64,000 bases of DNA, taken from CAVVST01 sp963750995. Lineage in GTDB: Bacteria > Acidobacteriota > Vicinamibacteria > Vicinamibacterales > UBA2999. The notes below the pieces were generated by a model. That model ran no database searches. It was not told where the DNA came from and worked only from the letters and a program-made list of their open reading frames with translations. Positions 7,446 through 17,418 of the stretch are shown here, piece by piece. A program made the translations under genes and the position numbers. Position 1 is the first letter of the stretch. The number at the start of each line of letters is the position of its first letter. Location of the stretch: positions 620,001 through 684,000 of the forward strand of contig CAVVST010000005.1 of NCBI GenBank assembly GCA_963750995.1. The letters run 5' to 3'.

Positions 7446-9724
7446 TCAGGCGGTTGGGCTGTTCGCCGGTCGCTGGGCCGACAACGCGCGCAGGATGACT
7501 CCGCGGGTGAAGGGAACCTCGCGCAGTCGGACGCCGATGGCGTTGTAGATAGCGTTGGCCACGGCAGCCATACCCGGATGACATGGATTCTCGCCGAGGC
7601 CTTTCGCCCCGTAGGGACCGACACTGCCCTCATTCGGCACGATGACCGCATCGATCAGGCGCGGATCGAAGTCGAGCATGGTGGGCGGCTTCAGGTCGAC
7701 GAAGCTCGCGGTCAGGCAGGCACCGGTGCGGCTGTCGAAGCGCATTTCCTCGCCCTGCGTCAGCGCCAGCCCCTGGATGGTTCCGCCCTCAATCTGGTTT
7801 TCCACGATGGTGACGTTGACCGGGCGTCCGACGTCATGCGCGGCTACGTAGCGGAGGATCCGGACCTTGCCGGTTTCCCGGTCCACTTCAACCTCGACGA
7901 AATGAGCCGCGCTCGTGCGTTCCACCTCGACGCCGGTCTGAGGCATAACGGTGTTCCCAATCCCCACGACACTACGGCCGCGGCGCTGCATGACGTCCGC
8001 GAGCTTGACCGTGCGTGCCGGCTGGCCCTTGACGCGGATGACGCCGTCGGCCATCTCGAGGTCGGCGGGTGCCGCATTGTCGAGGAGAGGCCCCGCTGAT
8101 TCGAGGATCTGTCTCAGGCACTCCCGTGCCGCCGCTTCGACCGCGCGACCGGTGCCCTGGAGCGTGCGATTCCCCTGGCTGCCGCCGTCGTACGGCGCGA
8201 TTTCCGTGTCACCCGACACCGAACGGAACATGGCGAGCGGCATGCCCAGAGTCTCCGCGGCAATCATCGCGAGCGTGGTGCGGCTTCCGGTACCGATATC
8301 GGTCGAGGAATAGAACACCATCGCCGATCCATCCAGGTTGACTTTGACGGACGCGCCGCCCAACCCGCCGCCGCCGCCCCTCTCCGTGCACGCGATGCCG
8401 ATGCCGCGCGCCTGCGCTCCCGCGGGGCTGCCGGCCACGGCATTCCTCCGCGCCCACTGGATTCTGGCAGCACCGTCTTCGATGCAGCGGTCCAGCACCT
8501 GTGTGACCAGGCGGCCGTCTTCGGTGCCGGAGCCCCCGCGCGCGATCGGATCGCCGGTACGTTTGATGTTCTTCAGGCGGAACGCCATCGGGTCCCAGCC
8601 CATCTCGATGGCGATTTCGTCGATTGCCGACTCGATACCGAACGTCTCCTGCGGGTCGCCAACCCCCCGAGTGGGGCCGGTGTTCGGCACGTTGGTGTGG
8701 ACGCGCAACTGCTCCGTCCTGACGTGCGGCGTCCGGTACAGGTGGGTGGCCTGGTTGCCGAGTCCGCCAAGCCGCGTGTGATACGCGCCCTGGTTGATAT
8801 AGGCCTTCACATCGAGGGCGTGCAGCGACATGTCGCTCTTGACGCCAATCCGCACATACATGCGCGTCTCGAACCGTGTGTTGGAGTCGAGGATCTCCTC
8901 CTCGCGCGAGGTACTGCAGCTTGACGGGAAGCCGGGCCTTCCGTGCCAGCAGCGCCGCCAGCGCTTCGTCCGTGTGTGGCGCGCTCTTGGTACCGAACCC
9001 GCCACCAATGTAGCTCGCGATGATCCGCACGTTGGAGTCGGGCACGTTGAACATCGCCGCCAGGCTGCCGTGCACGCGGAACGGCGATTGTGTCGACGCC
9101 CACAGCGTGAGCCGATCGCCCTCCCACTGGGCCACCGATGCGCGGGGCTCCATCCCGCCGCTCCACATCGTCGGGCAGCGGTAGACCCGTTCAATGACCT
9201 TGTCGGACTCCTTGATGCCCTGCTCGACGTCGCCGCGGGTGAGGATCCGCGGCGGCCCCTCAAGATTGCCGTCCTCGAACAGCTGCGGCGCGCCAGGCTT
9301 GAGTGCTTCTTCAGGATCGAGGACGAACGGCAGCGGCTCGTACTGGACGTCGATCAGCTTGACCGCCCGCTCGGCCGTGTCCGCGTCGACGGCGGCCACC
9401 GCCGCGACCGCCTCGCCCACGAAGCGGACACGCTCGTTGAGCGCGTATCTGACGGTGGCCCCAGATCATGACTTTTGGCGCATCCCGGTAGGTGATGACC
9501 GCGCGCACGCCGGCCAGCGCTTCCGCCCTGGTTGCGTCGATCCGGGCGATACGCGCGTGCGCGTGCGGACTGCGCAGTACCCTGGCGACGAGCATCCCCG
9601 GCAAGTCGATGTCACCGGTGTATTTCGCACGGCCGGTGACGCGCTCGACGGCGTCGATATTCGGCCCCCGCTTACCGATGACCCGCATCGGCCCGCCGCC
9701 CCCGGTGGTGACTTGCTGCGTCAT
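7446..9724 (-). CDS. Molybdenum hydroxylase, molybdopterin-binding subunit (two frameshifts)
   Basis: The reconstructed ~755-residue chain is a xanthine-oxidase-family large subunit. Segment one (9724 to ~9460) has RVTGRAKYTGDIDLPGMLVARVLRSPHAHARI. Segment two (~9455 to ~8905) has the GGGFGTKS motif and ends KLQYLAR. Segment three (~8905 to 7446) resumes REEEILDSNTRF, contains GGSQGNRTLQGTGRA and ends with KGLGENPCHPG, where the Glu of GLGE is the expected base next to the Mo site. The breaks are a probable one-base loss in a C run at 9459-9462 and a one- or two-base error near 8905. All motifs survive, so sequence error is likelier than a pseudogene. Confidence 0.85.
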
Positions 9725-9733
9725 GTGCCGCTC

Positions 9734-10357
9734 CTACGCGCGCGTCATCCGCGACGCCGCCATCACCGACTCGAGAATCTTCTTGTAGGCCGAGCACCGG
9801 CACAAGTTTCCACTGAGCGCGCGCCGCACGTCGTCTTCGGTCGGACTCGGCATTCGATCGAGCAGCGCCTTGGTCGTCATGATCTGGCCCGAGGTGCAGA
9901 AGCCGCACTGGAACCCGCTGTGCTCGACGAACGCCTGCTGAATCGGGTGCAGCGCATCTTCGTCGGCGAGGCCCTCGATCGTCAGCACGTCGCCGGCTGA
10001 TGCTTCTACCGCCAGCGTAGTGCACGAATACACGTTACGGCCGTTCAGGATGACGGTGCAGGCGCCGCACTGGGCGCGATCGCAGCCCATCTTGGTACCC
10101 GTCAACTTCAAGTCGTCTCGCAGGAACTGCAACAGGGTTGTGCAGTTGACAACATCCTGCCGGTAACGGACGCCGTTCACGCGCAGCTCGACGGTCGACC
10201 GCCGCGGGTCGCGGTCGGCGGCATCAGGGAGCTGCGCCTCGGCGGGAACACTCGGAAGGATCGACGCGGACAGTGCGCCGGTGGCGGCAGCGCCGCCCTT
10301 CAGGAACGCACGGCGCGATACCGGAGCCCGTTCCGTCGTATCGTCGTCATGGGCCAC
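9734..10357 (-). CDS. Molybdenum hydroxylase 2Fe-2S subunit with Tat signal (PaoA type)
   Basis: A 207-residue protein. Residues 1-42 form a twin-arginine signal (SRRAFLKGGAAATGALSAS), so the folded, cofactor-loaded complex is probably exported to the periplasm, as for PaoABC. The mature part has the plant-ferredoxin cluster cysteines C92, C97, C100 and C112 (GCDRAQCGAC ... C) and the C-terminal cluster cysteines C151, C154, C186 and C188 (CGFC ... CRC). It relays electrons from the Mo site to FAD. First gene of the three-subunit operon on the minus strand. Confidence 0.92.
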   Translation of the reverse strand: MAHDDDTTERAPVSRRAFLKGGAAATGALSASILPSVPAEAQLPDAADRDPRRSTVELRVNGVRYRQDVVNCTTLLQFLRDDLKLTGTKMGCDRAQCGACTVILNGRNVYSCTTLAVEASAGDVLTIEGLADEDALHPIQQAFVEHSGFQCGFCTSGQIMTTKALLDRMPSPTEDDVRRALSGNLCRCSAYKKILESVMAASRMTRA

Positions 10358-10369
10358 GGTCGCACTCTC

Positions 10370-11221
10370 CTACTTGAATGTGGTGTCGCCGGGGTTGCCG
10401 GGCCGCCCGATCTTCTCGTAGTTTTCGTAGTTGTCGCGCACCGAACACGCCCACTGGTAGCGCAGGAACCCTGTCGCCGACCGCGTGAGGGTCCGGCGGC
10501 CCGGCCATGGCTTGGTGTACGCGCCGGGGTCGTCCACCGTCATGTCGAGCTGAATCGTCTGGGCGTCCGCCTTCTTGAACCGCTCGATGAAGTGGAGCTT
10601 CTCGGTGTGCGGATGACCCATCTGATCCAGCCATGAGCGATCGTTCACGCCGATCGTGTCAACCACCAGCGTGTCGTCGTTCTCGTACCACCCGATCGAA
10701 TGCCCCCAGTACTGCGGATCGGGATCTTCGGGGTGTTTCGTCTTCAGCCAGACGATTCGGTATGTCGGGCCGAGCTCGTGAAGGATGTACACGGCCTCGG
10801 GCGTCTGGACAAACTTCGTCTTCGCCGGCCACATGAAAATACGGCCGAGTCCAATCGGCTCGCAGGTATGAATGTGCGGATCCGTCGTCTGTTCGAACTT
10901 CGCATCCGGTCCTGTCGGCGGATTCTGTCTCATCGTGTATTCGAGCGCCCAGGGGTGGTATGGAATATCCGGTTCCTTACCCCGCATGCGACCGCCCGGG
11001 TCGGCAGCGCTCAGGCTCTGGCCGATGGCGGGAATACCGATAGCCCAGTCGCCCGACAGGTCGGGGACCTTCGAAAGCGGCGGCGATGCGGGAGGCCCGA
11101 TGGGAAGGAAGTTCTGCAACGCATGGACGTCCATCGGGGGAACTGGCGGCGCGGCCGCCTGCGCTCGCGCGACAGACGGCACCGCCAGCAAAGCCAGGAA
11201 CGCGGCGACGGCTAGTCCCAT
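10370..11221 (-). CDS. Secreted protein of unknown function
   Basis: The 283-residue product starts MGLAVAAFLALLAVPSVARAQ, a signal peptide. The mature part contains VPDLSGDWAIGIPAIGQ, PYHPWALEYTMRQNPP, CEPIGLGRIFMWPAKTKFVQTPEAVYILHELG, YRIVWLKTKHPEDPDPQYWGHSIGWYENDDTLVVDTIGVNDRSWLD and PHTEKLHFIERFKK. These phrases recur in a large group of exported acidobacterial proteins of unknown function (from memory, not a search). The ATG at 11221 lies within the 3' end of the DUF6152 gene (AATGGGACTAG), preceded by AAAGGA, so translation is probably coupled. It sits directly upstream of the Mo hydroxylase genes and may work with them. Confidence 0.65.
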   Translation of the reverse strand: MGLAVAAFLALLAVPSVARAQAAAPPVPPMDVHALQNFLPIGPPASPPLSKVPDLSGDWAIGIPAIGQSLSAADPGGRMRGKEPDIPYHPWALEYTMRQNPPTGPDAKFEQTTDPHIHTCEPIGLGRIFMWPAKTKFVQTPEAVYILHELGPTYRIVWLKTKHPEDPDPQYWGHSIGWYENDDTLVVDTIGVNDRSWLDQMGHPHTEKLHFIERFKKADAQTIQLDMTVDDPGAYTKPWPGRRTLTRSATGFLRYQWACSVRDNYENYEKIGRPGNPGDTTFK

Positions 11222-11606
11222 TCCTTTTCGACGCCGTGGCCGCGCGCCGTGTCGCCGTGCAGCGGCGTCAGGAACCCGAGCAGGCAGCCGTTGGTATTGT
11301 CGCGCAAGCGGTGGCAACTGTACCTTTCGCGCGCTCGCCGATCTTGAGCGTTTCCTTCGTGACGCCTTTGTTCTCGAGTCCGCGCGGGTTGGTGGCCTCG
11401 AGCGCCCAGAGTTCGGCTTCACCCTTATCGTTCTTCACTTCCATGTAGACCCACGAATGCGGGTTGAGGAGGTGAATCTCCTTGACCGTGCCTTCGATGA
11501 TGGTGAAATCACTGGTGGCGTAGTTGTTGTGTGAATGATGCGCCCACGCCGGCAACGCCAGGGCCGCCGCGCCGAGAGCCGCGAGAATGACACACCTGAT
11601 TCGCAT
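11212..11606 (-). CDS. DUF6152-like exported protein (frameshifted)
   Basis: A signal peptide (MRIRCVILAALGAAALALPAWA) precedes HHSHNNYATSDFTIIEGTVKEIHLLNPHSWVYMEVKNDKGEAELWALEATNPRGL, the typical DUF6152 pattern (HHS..., NPHSW). The open frame runs off into unrelated residues after KIGER near 11325. The expected family C-terminus, CHRLRDNTNGCLLGFLTP then HGDTARGHGVEKEWD, is present in another frame and ends at the TAG at 11212-11214. Two extra bases near 11316-11326 explain this. The restored gene overlaps the start of the next gene. Function is unknown. Confidence 0.7.
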
Positions 11607-11619
11607 GGTCGTCCTCCTT

Positions 11620-12330
11620 CTACCTTGCTGCCGGAGCCGCTGGGGCAGCCGTCGCGCCCGCGCCCTGGCCTGCGCGTGTCGGCTTCGGGTAGCCGTTCAA
11701 GTACAACCCGTTGTAGCGGATGGGCAGGCCTTTGTCGTCGATGATGTGCAGTGACTGATGGAAGATCCCCGGCTCCGGATATCCCTTCGGGACCGTCGCG
11801 GTCATCCAGTAGAGACGATCGTCGTGCATGTGCAGCGCGTCATAGGTGCGCGATCCGTCCACGTTGGTCGAATGGATCCAGCGCCCCATGATGTAGTCGA
11901 CAAACGTCCACTGGAACTGCGTGATCTTCGACCCGCGCTGGATGATCTTCCACGTCGCCCAGTCGAACGCCCCGGCCTTGTCGAGTTTCGAGTAGCCCGA
12001 ACCGCTGGGCCCGTCAGGTCCGGTGCCGCGGCAGGTCATGTGTGCGTCCGGCGGACACTTCTTGATCAGCTCCTGCTGGATCTCCTCGATATGGGAGTAG
12101 TCGATCACCGTCATCATGAACTTGCTGTCGCCGCTGGCGGCCGTGTACACCCGGCCCGGCAACGGCGCTCCCTGCGCCGACACATAAGTGATGGTCTCGA
12201 CCTTCGGCTCGTGCGGGAAGTTGACGGAAAAGAAATCGGTCTTGTTGACGTACTCGATCCACTCCTGGGCCGCGGCCGGCCCTGGCACCAACATGATCGC
12301 GGCTGCCATTACGATCGGAATCAGGCGCAT
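11620..12330 (-). CDS. Secreted protein of unknown function, paralogue of the 5.2 kb protein
   Basis: The ~236-residue product begins MRLIPIVMAAAIMLVPGPAAAQ (signal peptide) with a GGAGG ribosome-binding site just upstream, which decides this start over an earlier frame-open one. The mature part EWIEYVNKTDFFSVNFPHEPKVETITYVSAQGA is clearly related to the protein at 5224-5919, as are DGSRTYDALHMHDDRLY, GIFHQSLHIID, and the KPTRAGQGAG...APAAPAAR tail. The two flank the molybdenum hydroxylase region at a distance of ~6 kb. No family name or active site is recognised. Confidence 0.72.
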   Translation of the reverse strand: MRLIPIVMAAAIMLVPGPAAAQEWIEYVNKTDFFSVNFPHEPKVETITYVSAQGAPLPGRVYTAASGDSKFMMTVIDYSHIEEIQQELIKKCPPDAHMTCRGTGPDGPSGSGYSKLDKAGAFDWATWKIIQRGSKITQFQWTFVDYIMGRWIHSTNVDGSRTYDALHMHDDRLYWMTATVPKGYPEPGIFHQSLHIIDDKGLPIRYNGLYLNGYPKPTRAGQGAGATAAPAAPAAR

Positions 12331-12393
12331 GGTTCCTCCCGGTGCATGCATCGGCGGATGCAGGGCAACTCTAACCGAAATCCCCGTTTCCCG

Positions 12394-12879
12394 TCATTTC
12401 AGCTGCGGCGCGACGTGATCGATGCCGGCCTTGGCGCAGGCCTCGTCCAGCTCCAGGTTCGACCCGGCGCTCCCGACCCCCCCGATCGTCTCCTCGCCGA
12501 CCTTGATTGGCATGCCGCCGCTCAGGGCGATGATGTCGGCCAGGTCGCGCTGGGCCGCGTTACCGGCGGTGGCGTCGGCCGTGCGCTTCTGGAACTCGCT
12601 GGTCGGGACGCGAAACATCCGCGCGGTATACGCCTTGCGCCTCGCCATTTCCAGCACCTGCGGCGTCGCCTGCTCGTCGCGCATCAGCACGAGCACCTGG
12701 CCGGCGCGATCGACGACGGCGGCGGCCGTATTGAAGCCCTTTGCCTTGCACGTGGCCAGCGTCGCCTCCGCAATCGATTTCGCCATCGGCAGCGAAATAT
12801 TGCGCTGCATCACCACGCCCTGCGCTCCCAGGGACGCAGTCAGGATCGCCAGCAGGGCACACCGCAGGAAGAGTGTCAT
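12394..12879 (-). CDS. GlcG/HbpS family protein
   Basis: A 161-residue protein with a probable signal peptide (first ~20 residues). The rest matches the GlcG/HbpS (DUF336) fold: LPMAKSIAEATLATCKAKGFNTAAAVVDRAGQVLVLMRDEQATP, RKAYTARMF, and the Gly-rich end GGMPIKVGEETIGGVGSAGS followed by DEACAKAGID. Relatives bind haem or cobalamin-like ligands, or accompany oxidative enzymes; the ligand here is unknown. It sits between the secreted paralogue and lptE. Confidence 0.82.
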   Translation of the reverse strand: MTLFLRCALLAILTASLGAQGVVMQRNISLPMAKSIAEATLATCKAKGFNTAAAVVDRAGQVLVLMRDEQATPQVLEMARRKAYTARMFRVPTSEFQKRTADATAGNAAQRDLADIIALSGGMPIKVGEETIGGVGSAGSNLELDEACAKAGIDHVAPQLK

Positions 12880-12891
12880 GAGTCTGCTCCC

Positions 12892-13419
12892 CTAGAACGC
12901 CTCGACAATCGCCGTAACCACGGTTCGGGCGACGTCGTCGGCGATGCGATCGAACGAGTTGCGTTCCTGGCTCAGGAAAGTCGCGCCTTCCAGCGCGGTA
13001 TTGCTGCGGGTCGTGAGCTCGTATTCTTCGCGAAAGGCGAGCGACTGGTTCGCCCAGAGCACCTTCGTCGTGCGGACGTCGGTAAACTCCACCCGCATCG
13101 TCAGCGTGAACACGTAGCGCGAGGCGAGCTGCTGCTCGGTAAAGCCGACAGGCTGGACGTTGATCGAGGTGACGGCTCCGGTGACAATTGCATCGGCGCC
13201 TTCCGCATTCGGGACCACCGCGTAACGGCCGCGGCCGATGAACTCGGTGCGAATCTTTTCCGTGAGGATCTGCTCGACCTGGAAGAAGGTGCTGTTGTTC
13301 ACGAGCGGCGGAATGCCGACGACGCGGATGTAGTCAGGCAGAAACGAGCCACGCCCGGCCAGAGAGTAGCCGCACCCTGAACTCACTAATGCCATTGCTA
13401 ACGCGATGAACGTCTTCAC
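12892..13419 (-). CDS. lptE: LPS-assembly lipoprotein LptE
   Basis: The ~175-residue product is a lipoprotein: VKTFIALAMALVSSGCGYSL has a lipobox with Cys at ~16. The pattern GCGYSLAGRGSFLPDYIRVVGIPPLVNNSTFFQVEQILTEKIRTEFIGRGRYAVV, with VLWANQSLAFREEYEL further on, is that of LptE/RlpB, the plug partner of LptD in delivering LPS to the outer membrane. The start is GTG at 13419 or an ATG eight codons later. It follows leuS, as lptE does in many genomes. Confidence 0.85.
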   Translation of the reverse strand: MKTFIALAMALVSSGCGYSLAGRGSFLPDYIRVVGIPPLVNNSTFFQVEQILTEKIRTEFIGRGRYAVVPNAEGADAIVTGAVTSINVQPVGFTEQQLASRYVFTLTMRVEFTDVRTTKVLWANQSLAFREEYELTTRSNTALEGATFLSQERNSFDRIADDVARTVVTAIVEAF

Positions 13420-13428
13420 GCGACTCCC

Positions 13429-13457
13429 GGCGGGTCCGCTTCGCGGAACCCGCCCTA
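13429..13457. repeat. GGGTCC-type palindrome at the leuS 3' end
   Basis: GGCGGGTCCGCTTCGCGGAACCCGCC with CTA at its edge. Read on the minus strand, that edge TAG is the leuS stop. It fills the short gap between leuS and lptE and is nearly the same as the copy ending holA. Confidence 0.75.
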
Positions 13458-16014
13458 CTGCACCACGAGTGACACGAGGCGGCCTTTGGCCACAACCACT
13501 TTCCTGACCGTCTTGCCGGCGGTGTGCGTCTGGACGGCCGGATCGGCGAGCGCCAGGCGTTCGAGCTCCTGCTCCGACGCATCCGCCGACACCGTCAGCC
13601 GGCTGCGAACCTTGCCGTTGACCTGTACCGGAACCACAATCTCGTCGGCCTTCGCCACGGCGGCGTCGTAGGCCGGCCAGGTCGCGGTGGCGACGGGGGT
13701 GTCGTGGCCGAGCCGCTCCCACAGTTCTTCCGCGGTGTGTGGCGCGAATGGCGAGAGCATCCGGACCAGCGCCTCGACGGCCTCGCGGACGACGCAGATG
13801 GTTTCACGCCGTTCGGCGACGCCGACGCTCGCGACATCCTCATCCGCGCGTCGGCCCGGCCCGCCGGTCGCGGTGCGCTCGCCGAAGCCGTACAGCTCGT
13901 TGACCAGCTCCATCATCGCGGACACCGCGGTGTTCAGTTGCTGGCGCTCCTCGATGTCGGCGGTGACGCGGCGGATCGTATCGTGGGTCTTGCGACGCAG
14001 GGCGCGTTCGGCGTCGCTGAGCGACTCGCACTCGTCCGCACTGCCGATCCCCTCCCCGGCGATCGTTTCACACCAGTGGTCGACCAGGCGCCAGACCCGC
14101 GCCAGGAAGCGGAAGCTACCCTCGATGCCCGCGTCGGTCCACTCGATCTCCTTTTCTGGAGGCGCAACGAACATGACATAGAGCCGCAGCGCGTCGGCGC
14201 CGTACTTCTGCATCATCGCGTCGGGATCGACGACGTTGCCCTTCGACTTGGACATGACGGCGCCGTCCTTCAGCACCATGCCCTGGGTCAGCAAGTGCGT
14301 GAACGGCTCGTCGTGCGAGACCAGGCCCAGATCGCGGAAGACACGCGCGAAAAAACGCGAGTAGATCAGGTGCAGGATCGCGTGCTCGACGCCGCCGACG
14401 TAGAAATCGACCGGCAGCCAGTACTTCACCAGCGCCGGATCGACAGCAACCTTGTCGTTGTGTGGATCGGCAAAGCGATAGAAGTACCAGGACGAGTCGA
14501 CGAAGGTGTCCATCGTGTCGGTCTCGCGCCTCGCCGGACCGCCGCACTTCGGGCACTTCACGTTGACGAACTCCGGGACTTGCGCCAGCGGCGAGTCGCC
14601 GCGGCCGCTGAACTGCGCCACCTTCGGCAGTTCCACGGGCAACTGGTCGTCGGGCACCGGCACGATGCCGTCCTTCTCGCAATAGATCATCGGGATCGGC
14701 GTGCCCCAGTACCGTTGACGCGAGATTCCCCAGTCCTTCAGGCGGTACTGGACGGTCCCCTCGCCGATGCCCCGTTCCTTGGCGGCAGCGATCATGCGCT
14801 TTTGCGCCTCGGCCGATGGAAGACCCGAATACTCATCCGAGTTCACGAGCGTGCCGTAGGCTTCGGTGGCCTCCGACATCCGGTCTGCGTCGGCGGGCTT
14901 GCCGTCGGGCGTGATGACCACCCGGATCGGCAGCCCGAACTTGCGCGCGAACTCGAAGTCGCGCTGATCGTGCGCGGGCACCGCCATCACCGCGCCGGTG
15001 CCGTACTCGCCGAGGACGAAGTTGGCCACCCAGACCGGCACCGGTTCCTTCGTGAACGGGTTGATCGCGCGGAAGCCGGTATCGAAGCCCTGCTTCTCGA
15101 TTTCACCACTCACGCGCGCCGCCCGGTCCTGTGCCCTGAACGCCTGCACCTGCCTGCGAAACGAGGCCGGATCCGTCGCCCGTTCGGCCAGCGACGCGAC
15201 CAGCGGGTGCTCGGGCGCGAGCAGTACGAAGGTCGCGCCGTAAATCGTGTCGATGCGCGTCGTGAAGACTTCGATGTCGGTGATCCGGCGCCTGCTCCAG
15301 CGCAAACTTGACCCGCGCCCCTTCCGATCGCCCGATCCAGTTCCGCTGCATCGTCAGGACCATTTCCGGCCACTGCGACAGGGAGTTGGTGGCGTCGAGC
15401 AGCTCGTCGGCGTAGGCGGTGATCTTGAAGAACCACTGCTCGAGGTCGCGCGTTTCGACCGGCGTGCCGCAGCGCCAGCAGCCGCCGTCCACCACCTGCT
15501 CGTTGGCGAGCACGGTCTTGTCGACCGGGCACCAGTTGACCGACGAGCGGCGACGGTAGGCGAGCCCGCGCTCGAACATCCGGATGAACAGCCACTGGTT
15601 CCACTTGTAGTAGTCGGCGTCGCAGGTGGCGAACTCGCGCTCCCAGGCATAGCTGATGCCGAGCCGCTGCAGCTGCCCTTTCATGTGCGCGATGTTGCTG
15701 CGGGTGGAGACCTCCGGGTGAATACCGCCCTTGATCGCCGCATTCTCAGCCGGCAGGCCGAAGGCGTCCCAGCCGAATGGATGCAGGACGTTATAGCCGC
15801 GCATTCGCTTCACGCGGGCCAGCACGTCGCCGATGCTGTAGTTGCGGACGTGGCCCATGTGCGCGTGCCCGGACGGGTAGGCGAACATTTCGAGGCAATA
15901 GAACTTCGGCCGCGCCGGATCGATGTCGACTTCAAACGCGCGCGACGACGTCCAGCGGTGCTGCCACTTGCGATCGAGATCGTGAGGACGGTACCTGCCA
16001 AGTTGATCGATTAT
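13455..16014 (-). CDS. leuS: Leucyl-tRNA synthetase (one frameshift, unclear start)
   Basis: The ~850-residue reconstruction is a complete LeuRS. It has [17 protein letters not shown] (HIGH equivalent) and [14 protein letters not shown] near the N-terminus. The zinc-type CWRCGTPVE, the editing domain with [18 protein letters not shown] and the KMSKS equivalent [13 protein letters not shown] follow, then the C-terminal [12 protein letters not shown]. The frame breaks near 15288 (from RVKFALEQA to [12 protein letters not shown]). Upstream of [12 protein letters not shown] there is no in-frame ATG, GTG or TTG until well inside the HDAC gene; ATA, ATC and CTG codons occur. The given start is therefore approximate. 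Its TAG stop lies in the palindrome. Confidence 0.93.
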
Positions 16015-17039
16015 ATCGTCCAGAACTTGGCGAGATGCGGCCGCACTGCCGCGAGCGTGGCCTCGGCGCGTTTGGTGTCGCCCGAAGCCGCGGGCAGATC
16101 CGCGAGCGCGGTCGAGCCGTCGAGCACGCCGATCGCCGCGCGCAGTGACCCTGCCAGCGCGGCCAGATCGTAGCCGCCTTCGGTCACCGCGACGATCCGT
16201 CCCTGGCAGCACTCGTCCGCGGCCGCCGCAATGAGCGCGGTGAGCCGCGCAAACTGCGCCGTGCTCACCCGCATGCCGCCGAGCGGGTCGTCTGCATGCG
16301 CGTCGAACCCGGCCGACAGCAGGATGAGCTCGGGCCGAAACTTCCGGAGAATACCGCCCGCGACGCCGTAGATTTTCTCGAAGTCGGCGTCGGTTCCGCC
16401 GGCTTCCATCGGGAAATTGACGGTGACACCAGTCCCCGCGCCAGTGCCAATGTCTCCGGCCGCTCCAGTGCCCGGGTAGAAGGGGTACTGGTGCGACGAG
16501 ATGAACAGCACCGACGGATCGTCGTAGAACATCCACTGCGTGCCGTTGCCGTGGTGGACGTCGTAGTCCACGATCGCAACCCGCGCCAGCCCTTTTGCGC
16601 GCGCGTGCGCAGCGGCAATCGCGACGTTGTTGAACAGGCAGAAGCCCATCGCGCGGTCGCGCTCCGAATGATGTCCGGGCGGGCGGACCATCGCCAGCGC
16701 CCGCGCACCAGGACGGGCGTCCAGGACGTGGTCCACGCCGGCGAGCACGGCACCTGCCGCAAGCCGGGCGACGTCGTAGGTATCTGGCGACGTGAAGGTG
16801 TCCGGGTCGAGCGCCGTGGCGCGGCCGGTGGTCTCGCGGATGAGACCGAGATAGGCACGGTCGTGCACGCGCGCCAGCTCTTCGTCCGTCGCGCCACGCG
16901 GATCCAACACGGCGCCGCCGCCCTTGCGGAATTCTGACGCAACGACCTGCATGACTTCGGCGCGTTCGACCCGTTCCGGGTGCCCCGGCGGCGTCAGGTG
17001 ATCGGCAAATCGATCCGACGTGAAGATGGTAAGGCTCAC
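16011..17039 (-). CDS. Histone deacetylase family protein (AcuC/acetylpolyamine amidohydrolase type)
   Basis: The 342-residue protein has the arginase-deacetylase fold signature: [13 protein letters not shown], the HH dyad in [20 protein letters not shown], the zinc motif [12 protein letters not shown], and the second Asp ligand in [14 protein letters not shown], then VTEGGYDL. All catalytic residues are present, so it should remove acyl groups from lysines or polyamines. In bacteria such enzymes act on acetyl-CoA synthetase or acetylpolyamines. It overlaps the ACT-domain gene by 4 bases (ATGA), and its end abuts the unclear leuS start. Confidence 0.92.
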   Translation of the reverse strand: MSLTIFTSDRFADHLTPPGHPERVERAEVMQVVASEFRKGGGAVLDPRGATDEELARVHDRAYLGLIRETTGRATALDPDTFTSPDTYDVARLAAGAVLAGVDHVLDARPGARALAMVRPPGHHSERDRAMGFCLFNNVAIAAAHARAKGLARVAIVDYDVHHGNGTQWMFYDDPSVLFISSHQYPFYPGTGAAGDIGTGAGTGVTVNFPMEAGGTDADFEKIYGVAGGILRKFRPELILLSAGFDAHADDPLGGMRVSTAQFARLTALIAAAADECCQGRIVAVTEGGYDLAALAGSLRAAIGVLDGSTALADLPAASGDTKRAEATLAAVRPHLAKFWTI

Positions 17040-17410
17040 GCAGACAACGCCGTCATCAGATCCTGCAGATCGTCAGCGGCAATGACGAGGCGGTTGCGCG
17101 TGGCGAGATAGCTGAATCGAATATTGACCTTCGCGTCGGCAATGCGGCGGAAGATGCTGGCCGCCGATCCCGGACGATCCTCGACCTCGACCAGCACGAC
17201 CTGCTGTTCTTTCAGGACCCGAAACCCGGCCGATTCGAGCGCGTCCCTTGTGGCGGTGGCGTCGCTCGTCAGCACGTGGACGACGCCTTCCATCTCGGCG
17301 TGTCCGTCAAGGTTGATGCCGGCGGTGCTCAGCGCGTGAACGGCGCGCGCCAGCATACCGGGACGATCCTCGGGAAGCGTGACAGCGAGATCCACTGCCA
17401 TCTGGGCCAT
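17036..17410 (-). CDS. Tandem ACT-domain protein
   Basis: A 124-residue protein made of two ACT-like halves: [33 protein letters not shown] and [43 protein letters not shown] pairs bind amino acids and regulate enzymes; a free-standing pair suggests a small regulatory subunit. The ATG at 17410 follows a good AGGAG ribosome-binding site. The stop overlaps the HDAC gene start, so the two are likely co-translated; a link between amino-acid sensing and protein deacylation is only a guess. Confidence 0.8.
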   Translation of the reverse strand: MAQMAVDLAVTLPEDRPGMLARAVHALSTAGINLDGHAEMEGVVHVLTSDATATRDALESAGFRVLKEQQVVLVEVEDRPGSAASIFRRIADAKVNIRFSYLATRNRLVIAADDLQDLMTALSA

Positions 17411-17418
17411 GGTTTCTC

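Noticed and set aside
13524..15311. A 595-codon plus-strand frame opposite leuS
   Set aside because: Antisense shadow of leuS; no motif and an Arg-rich composition.
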